From positions 27,193 through 91,192 of the forward strand of contig NZ_JALNYS010000013.1 of assembly GCF_023229695.1 (NCBI RefSeq): a DNA stretch of 64,000 nt. The letters run 5' to 3'. Under the pieces are notes generated by a model. It had not been told where the DNA came from. It did no database searches and saw only the letters and a program-made list of their open reading frames with translations. This DNA is from Sulfuricurvum sp. (lineage in GTDB: Bacteria; Campylobacterota; Campylobacteria; Campylobacterales; Sulfurimonadaceae). Position 1 is the stretch's first letter; each line of letters opens with the position of its first letter. Below, piece after piece: positions 59,338 through 64,000 of the stretch. The translations under genes were made by a program, and so were the position numbers.

Positions 59338-61551
59338 GTGAGCACTCCCCTCCCGGATATTGAAAAAGTCCTCAAACAACATAAACTCTCACTCGGAGAT
59401 TATGATCATATTAAAAAAATTCTCGGCCGAGAACCCAATCTCGTCGAAATTGGTATTTTTTCGGCGATGTGGAGTGAACACTGCAGTTATAAATCTTCCA
59501 AAAAACATTTGAGCGGTTTCCCGACCAAAGCTCCGTGGGTTATTCAGGGACCGGGCGAAAATGCGGGAGTTATCGATATCGGCGGCGGATATGCAGCCGT
59601 CTTTAAAATGGAGAGCCATAACCACCCAAGCTTTATCGAACCATACCAAGGTGCCGCTACCGGGGTGGGCGGTATTATGCGTGACGTTTTTACGATGGGT
59701 GCACGCCCGATCGCCAACCTCAATGCCCTCCGTTTCGGTAATGTGTTGAATAAAGACAATATCAGCGCCCATCAACGCTATCTGGTACGTGGCGTCGTTG
59801 CCGGTATCGGCGGATACGGAAACTGTATGGGAGTTCCGACGATCGGAGGCGAAACCAGCTTTGATGAGTGCTACAACGGCAATATCCTCGTCAACGCGTT
59901 TACCCTCGGTCTCGCAAAAAGCGATGAAATTTTCTACGGCCGCGCAGAAGGGATCGGCAATCCGGTCATTTATGTCGGATCAAAAACAGGACGCGATGGG
60001 CTCGGTGGTGCGGTGATGAGTTCTGACAGTTTTACCGATGCTTCTAAAAGCCTACGTCCAACGGTACAGGTGGGTGATCCGTTTACCGAAAAATTGCTTC
60101 TTGAAGCGTGTTTGGAACTTTTCAAAACCGATTACGTCGTAGGAATACAGGACATGGGTGCGGCTGGATTAACATCGAGCTCATTTGAAATGGCCGGACG
60201 TTCAGGGAGCGGTATGATCATGCATCTTGATAAAGTTCCTGCCCGTGAAGAGGGGATGATGCCGTATGAGTTCATGCTCTCCGAGTCGCAAGAGCGTATG
60301 CTCATCTGTGCTCGCAAAGGGACAGAACAAGCCATTATCGACATTTTTGAGAAATGGGACCTTGACTGTGCCGTCATCGGTGAAGTAACAGCAACCGGTA
60401 ATATGGAGCTTTTCTGGCACGGAGAAAAATGTGCCGAAGTTCCAGTTGACCCGGTAAGCGAAGAGGCTCCGATCTTGGATCGCCCGATGGCACGCCCGGC
60501 CTATCTCGATGCAATAGCAAATACGACACTGGCAAATTTCGATGCCGTGGATAATCAAGCGGCATTTGAAAAACTGATCGCTTCTATGGAAGTTGTCGAC
60601 AAGGGATGGATCTATCAGCAATACGACTCGATGGTACAGACCAATACAATCAAAAAAGGGGGCGAACTCGACGCTTCCGTCATCCGTATCAAGGAAAACG
60701 GCGTAGCATTGGCGATGAGTGCCGATTGTAACGTCCGCTACTGCTTCATTGATCCGAAAGCGGGAGCAGCAGCAGCCGTCATCGAAAGCGGCCGTAACGT
60801 CGCTATGAGCGGCGCAACCCCTAAAGCAATCACCGACTGTCTTAACTACGGAAATCCTGAAAATCCTGAAGTGATGTGGCAGTTTGCCCAAGGGTGTCTG
60901 GGGATCAAAGAGGCATGTTTGGAGCTTAATACCCCTGTCATCGGCGGAAATGTATCCCTTTATAATGAAACGAACGGCAAGTCGGTTTTCCCGACTCCAT
61001 CAATTGCGATGGTAGGAGTAAATGAGGACCAAAATAAAGTACTCCTCTCAACCTTTCAAAAAGAGGGCAATAGCCTCTATCTCGTAGGAGAAAACCGCTC
61101 GGAATTTGGCGGATCACTCTACATGAAAGAGATGTACGGCGTTGTAGCCGGAACTATCCCAACCATTGATTACGATAAAGAACGTGCACTCTGGAACCTT
61201 GTCATAGAAGCCAACAAAAAAGGGCTTCTTTCTTCAGCCAAAGACTGCAGCGCCGGCGGTGCAGCTATTGCCCTTGCTAAAATGGCATGCGTAAGCAGCA
61301 AAGGTGTCACTGCATCCCTAAATGTAGCCGATTCACGTGATATCTTCGCTGAGAGTATGTCACGCGCAATCATCGAAGTTTCACCGGAAAATTCTGCTGC
61401 ATTTGAAGCGATGGTTGGAAATTTGGATTGCCAAAAAATCGGAACCGTAGGCGGCTCTTCATTTACCCTTAATGATGTCAAAATGGATCTTGTATCCATA
61501 CAAGAAATCTATTACGGTACATTCCAAAAAATAATCGAAGGAGACCTGTAA
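59338..61551 (+). CDS. purL: phosphoribosylformylglycinamidine synthase subunit PurL
   Basis: 737-aa ATP-dependent enzyme of purine synthesis that converts FGAR to FGAM with ammonia from PurQ. Start is GTG 59338 with AAGGA seven bases upstream; the frame opens at 59296 inside the leader. Small PurL type: FSAMWSEHCSYKSSKKHL, ESHNHPSFIEPYQGAATGVG, GGETSFDECY, then a second AIRS-like half (GGNVSLYNET, CSAGGAAIALAKM). Complete; purS and purQ are not nearby. Confidence 0.96.
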   Translation: MSTPLPDIEKVLKQHKLSLGDYDHIKKILGREPNLVEIGIFSAMWSEHCSYKSSKKHLSGFPTKAPWVIQGPGENAGVIDIGGGYAAVFKMESHNHPSFIEPYQGAATGVGGIMRDVFTMGARPIANLNALRFGNVLNKDNISAHQRYLVRGVVAGIGGYGNCMGVPTIGGETSFDECYNGNILVNAFTLGLAKSDEIFYGRAEGIGNPVIYVGSKTGRDGLGGAVMSSDSFTDASKSLRPTVQVGDPFTEKLLLEACLELFKTDYVVGIQDMGAAGLTSSSFEMAGRSGSGMIMHLDKVPAREEGMMPYEFMLSESQERMLICARKGTEQAIIDIFEKWDLDCAVIGEVTATGNMELFWHGEKCAEVPVDPVSEEAPILDRPMARPAYLDAIANTTLANFDAVDNQAAFEKLIASMEVVDKGWIYQQYDSMVQTNTIKKGGELDASVIRIKENGVALAMSADCNVRYCFIDPKAGAAAAVIESGRNVAMSGATPKAITDCLNYGNPENPEVMWQFAQGCLGIKEACLELNTPVIGGNVSLYNETNGKSVFPTPSIAMVGVNEDQNKVLLSTFQKEGNSLYLVGENRSEFGGSLYMKEMYGVVAGTIPTIDYDKERALWNLVIEANKKGLLSSAKDCSAGGAAIALAKMACVSSKGVTASLNVADSRDIFAESMSRAIIEVSPENSAAFEAMVGNLDCQKIGTVGGSSFTLNDVKMDLVSIQEIYYGTFQKIIEGDL

Positions 61552-61562
61552 GGTCTTCTCGT

Positions 61563-61805
61563 TTAACGGACACTTGCCTGCGTTTTTAGCTTTTCCACGG
61601 TTTTAGGACCGATCCCTTTTACATCAACCAATTCATCCACCGTTTTAAATCCACCATGTAATTTTCGATATTTTAGTATTTCCTGAGCTTTTGTCGGTCC
61701 AATACCATTTAGGGTCTGAAGCTGTGCCGAATTCGCCCTATTGATGTTAACCGCTGAAAAAGCTAATGAAATCTGTAAAATGAGCAAAAGAAATAGTTTA
61801 ATCAT
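61563..61805 (-). CDS. ComEA-like helix-hairpin-helix protein
   Basis: 80 aa from ATG 61805 (AAGG upstream). Signal peptide (IKLFLLLILQISLAFSA) then two helix-hairpin-helix motifs: LNGIGPTKAQEILKYRK and VKGIGPKTVEKL. This is the minimal ComEA form that binds DNA in the periplasm during natural transformation. Convergent with purL, 11 bp apart. Confidence 0.9.
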   Translation of the reverse strand: MIKLFLLLILQISLAFSAVNINRANSAQLQTLNGIGPTKAQEILKYRKLHGGFKTVDELVDVKGIGPKTVEKLKTQASVR

Positions 61806-61918
61806 TTTTAACCTTTTATGTTTAAATACAATTCTAACGTATTGCACACTTGAAGTCAATACTATTCTAACGATTTCACTATTAGATTATAATGTCATAT
61901 TATTATAAGGAGAGAACT

Positions 61919-63214
61919 ATGTTGACAATACTTTTGCGCAATTTTATTATTATTACGACTTTTACCACTATACTATCCGCATTCGAAACTTTCTTCAGCA
62001 TATCCGAACAAGTTAAAAATGTTTCCTCATCAGTTATAAAAATTAAAGTCAACCGAAGCAATGACGCCAATACCGAAAGTGACTTGATCTCGACTGATAG
62101 AGGTGGATCCGGATTCGTATTTGATGCAAATCATCATGTTGTAACCAATGCCCATGTCATCGGTGATGCTAAAAAAATTATTATTATAGATGAAAATAAT
62201 ACCGAGTATCCAGCCGTATTAATCGGACAGGATGATAAAACCGATGTTGCCGTATTGGAAGTATCAAGCTTCAATACACCAAACGTCTCGTTTGCCGATG
62301 CAAATTCTTTATCCGCCGGGGACGGTGTATTTGTTATCGGTGCACCGTTTTCATTGGGCAACAGCGTATCGGCAGGAATAGTAAGCGCAATAAACCGTTT
62401 TTTACCCAACTACCCCTATGTACACTTTATACAAACTGACAGTGCGATCAATCCTGGCAATTCAGGCGGTCCCATATTCAATTTAAACGGCAAAATAATT
62501 GGTATGACCTCTACACAGTTTACCCGTCAAGGGGAATACACCAACATCGGTTTCGCACTTCCGATAGATAAGCTCAGCCGCATTGCCGAGCAATTGATTG
62601 CAAAACAAAAAATCGAAAGAGGCTATCTCGGAGCTGAGCTGTTAATCTCAGAAAGAATATCCAGAAAAATGGGATATCAATTCTCTGTATTAATTACACG
62701 AATCGATCCAAAAAGTCCGGCTATAGAGAGCGGACTAAAAACGGGAGATATAATTATCGGCATAAATAATGAAGTTTTACACGATAGCGGAGAACTTCAT
62801 CGATTTTTAGAAAATTCACGACCCAGCGATACGCTCACTCTTACCTATGTTCGTAATAAGCAATCTACGATAACTACGGTACATTTAGGATCAATACCGA
62901 TTAAAAACAAGGAAATAACAAATATAGCAACTGCCGATCAGGCGGAAAAACTCGGACTCGTAGTCCGGGAAAACAACAGCAATATTGAAGTGATAATGAC
63001 TTATGGAATAGCAAAAATGGTTGGAATCGATCCTAAAGATACCATTATTGGAGTTAACAGCAGTGCAGTCAATACCATTAAAGAACTCAATACGCAACTA
63101 ATCGCTACTAAAGAAACGGATATTGCATTTCTCACGATTCAGCGTGATGGGAAAAAAATAACTTTACCCATAGGAAGCAAAAGCGCCTTGAGAGGTTATA
63201 CAACGGAAAATTAA
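61919..63214 (+). CDS. HtrA/DegP-family periplasmic serine protease
   Basis: 431 aa from ATG 61919, with AAGGAG seven bases upstream. Signal segment (LLRNFIIITTFTTILSAF), trypsin-like domain with His in VVTNAHVIGD, Asp in DKTDVAVLEV and Ser in NPGNSGGPIF, then two PDZ domains (about 235-320 and 340-430; GYLGAELLIS, IESGLKTGDIIIGI). Protein quality control in the periplasm. It sits near the exported Hsp20, a functional theme but not an operon. Confidence 0.92.
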   Translation: MLTILLRNFIIITTFTTILSAFETFFSISEQVKNVSSSVIKIKVNRSNDANTESDLISTDRGGSGFVFDANHHVVTNAHVIGDAKKIIIIDENNTEYPAVLIGQDDKTDVAVLEVSSFNTPNVSFADANSLSAGDGVFVIGAPFSLGNSVSAGIVSAINRFLPNYPYVHFIQTDSAINPGNSGGPIFNLNGKIIGMTSTQFTRQGEYTNIGFALPIDKLSRIAEQLIAKQKIERGYLGAELLISERISRKMGYQFSVLITRIDPKSPAIESGLKTGDIIIGINNEVLHDSGELHRFLENSRPSDTLTLTYVRNKQSTITTVHLGSIPIKNKEITNIATADQAEKLGLVVRENNSNIEVIMTYGIAKMVGIDPKDTIIGVNSSAVNTIKELNTQLIATKETDIAFLTIQRDGKKITLPIGSKSALRGYTTEN

Positions 63215-63222
63215 ATGGGTGT

Positions 63223-63777
63223 TTAATCCATCCAACGTCTAGGATCATAACCATCTGTCGGACGCTTAACAGCTTCTATTGATAGATGCTTGATCATTGT
63301 TACAACATGCGAGCCGTCTACAGGACTTTTCTCTTCAAAACCATTATCGTAGTATATAAATCCATGACGCTCATAAAAGCGTACAGCAGCCGAGTCTCTC
63401 ACAACACTGACACTTATTTTCTCATGCAGAGCACCCGCTTCTAAAAGAAACTGTTCCATCATCGCAGACCCTATCCCCTCTCCTCTATATTTAGGAATAA
63501 CCGCAATATTAAGTATAGGAGTTCTATCATCCACAAATCCGTTGGACAAATGATCTGTATTTAGTTGACGTGTCCAAACCGCACCTGCAACCTGATTATC
63601 TGCAAGTACATAAAGACCTAAATCTTTATTCGTAAAGCCGTAAAACTGTTCATACATCGAAAGGCTAGGGATTTCTTGCAATGTTTTATTGACTACATTG
63701 AGACGCATAGCGTAAAAGAGCATATCAGTAACTATTTTTTGTTCGGAAGACCTAAGGAAATAAAGAGTTGTATTCAT
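63223..63777 (-). CDS. GNAT-family N-acetyltransferase
   Basis: 184 aa. The acetyl-CoA loop reads VIPKYRGEGIGSAMMEQFLL (Q/R-x-x-G-x-G/A motif) and is followed by SVVRDSAAVRFYERHGFIYY, the usual GNAT ending. Substrate unknown. Convergent with the protease gene, 8 bp apart. Confidence 0.88.
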   Translation of the reverse strand: MNTTLYFLRSSEQKIVTDMLFYAMRLNVVNKTLQEIPSLSMYEQFYGFTNKDLGLYVLADNQVAGAVWTRQLNTDHLSNGFVDDRTPILNIAVIPKYRGEGIGSAMMEQFLLEAGALHEKISVSVVRDSAAVRFYERHGFIYYDNGFEEKSPVDGSHVVTMIKHLSIEAVKRPTDGYDPRRWMD

Positions 63778-63906
63778 AAGTGTATTATATCGTGTTACAC
63801 TTGATTGTTGAATGGGTGTTAGAGAAAAAGGTTTTGTGTGATTGCTTGAATAAAAGGAGATTGAGTTGTTAAAAGAGGGGGGATTGGATTGTAAAAGAAA
63901 GTAAAT

Positions 63907-64000
63907 CCGAGGCCAGGCGGCGACCTACGTTTCCACACCTGAAAGATGCAGTATTATGAGCGAAGAGGGTCTTAGCTTCCGGGTTCGGAATGGGACCGGG
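63907..64000 (-). rRNA. rrf: 5S ribosomal RNA, 3' part
   Basis: Minus strand. The end of the window carries the 5S core: CCCATTCCGAACCCGGAAGC (loop C/helix III region) and, at the 3' side, GTAGGTCGCCGCCTGGCCTC. The 5' end is beyond base 64000. 5S is normally last in the operon, so 23S and 16S should lie further right. The 129 bp to the GNAT gene show no clean terminator. Confidence 0.93.

Overview
The window reads as chromosomal DNA of a Campylobacterota member, most like the Sulfurimonas/Sulfuricurvum branch. Indicators are the fabZ-lpxA-clpX-mreB-mreC-carB string, the rnr-holA-rpsF-ssb-rpsR neighbourhood, FlgI/FlgJ/FlgM/FlgN/FlgK with sigma-54 and sigma-28 promoters, a fused pyruvate:flavodoxin oxidoreductase, and many histidine kinases with the H-box HQWRQPL. 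The taxonomic placement is inferred from gene content and order, not from a search.

Layout. 1-12.6 kb: end of a sensor kinase, a cation/proton antiporter, then a dense housekeeping run (lipid A and fatty acid synthesis, ClpX, cell shape, carbamoyl phosphate) and a small operon of lipoprotein, ATP-grasp ligase and [2Fe-2S] protein. 12.7-18 kb: a membrane GGDEF/EAL protein facing an overlapping operon of LuxI-like acyl synthase, TonB receptor and YfiR-like periplasmic protein. 18-23.7 kb: flagellar hook/rod genes, with an ABC permease coupled behind flgK and rsmD ahead. 23.8-34 kb: a signalling block (two histidine kinases, one a 1921-residue kinase/ATPase/kinase fusion; two response regulators, one with HD-GYP), with a hairpin-rich tandem repeat between the regulators. 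34-43 kb: DHOD-like protein and PFOR, an exonuclease, murA, and rpsF-ssb-rpsR.

43-48 kb: the conserved rnr-holA-rpsF string is opened by accessory DNA. A RelE-type toxin/antitoxin pair sits behind holA together with a second, diverged copy of the holA 3' end, and an AbiF/Abi_2-type HEPN gene sits between rnr and holA. 48.45-58.05 kb: a mobile element with a pilin-like protein, zinc-ribbon protein, type IA topoisomerase, a predicted ~87-nt small RNA, a ParA/ribbon-helix-helix pair and Fic protein associated with repeated 18-bp palindromes, a tiny hydrophobic peptide with RNA-type control signals, a phage-O-like replication protein with a frame break, an MNT/HEPN pair and a tyrosine integrase. 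58-64 kb: core genes again (Gre factor, exported small heat-shock protein, purL, ComEA-like protein, HtrA protease, GNAT protein), ending inside a 5S rRNA gene on the minus strand, so an rRNA operon continues beyond the right edge.

The most interesting candidates are the acyl-synthase/TonB/YfiR operon beside a YfiN-like c-di-GMP enzyme, the small RNA and the inverted-repeat-controlled micro-peptide in the mobile element, the shared operators around ParA/RHH/Fic, and the toxin insertion that carries a second holA tail. All function assignments come from reading the sequence; no database search was run.
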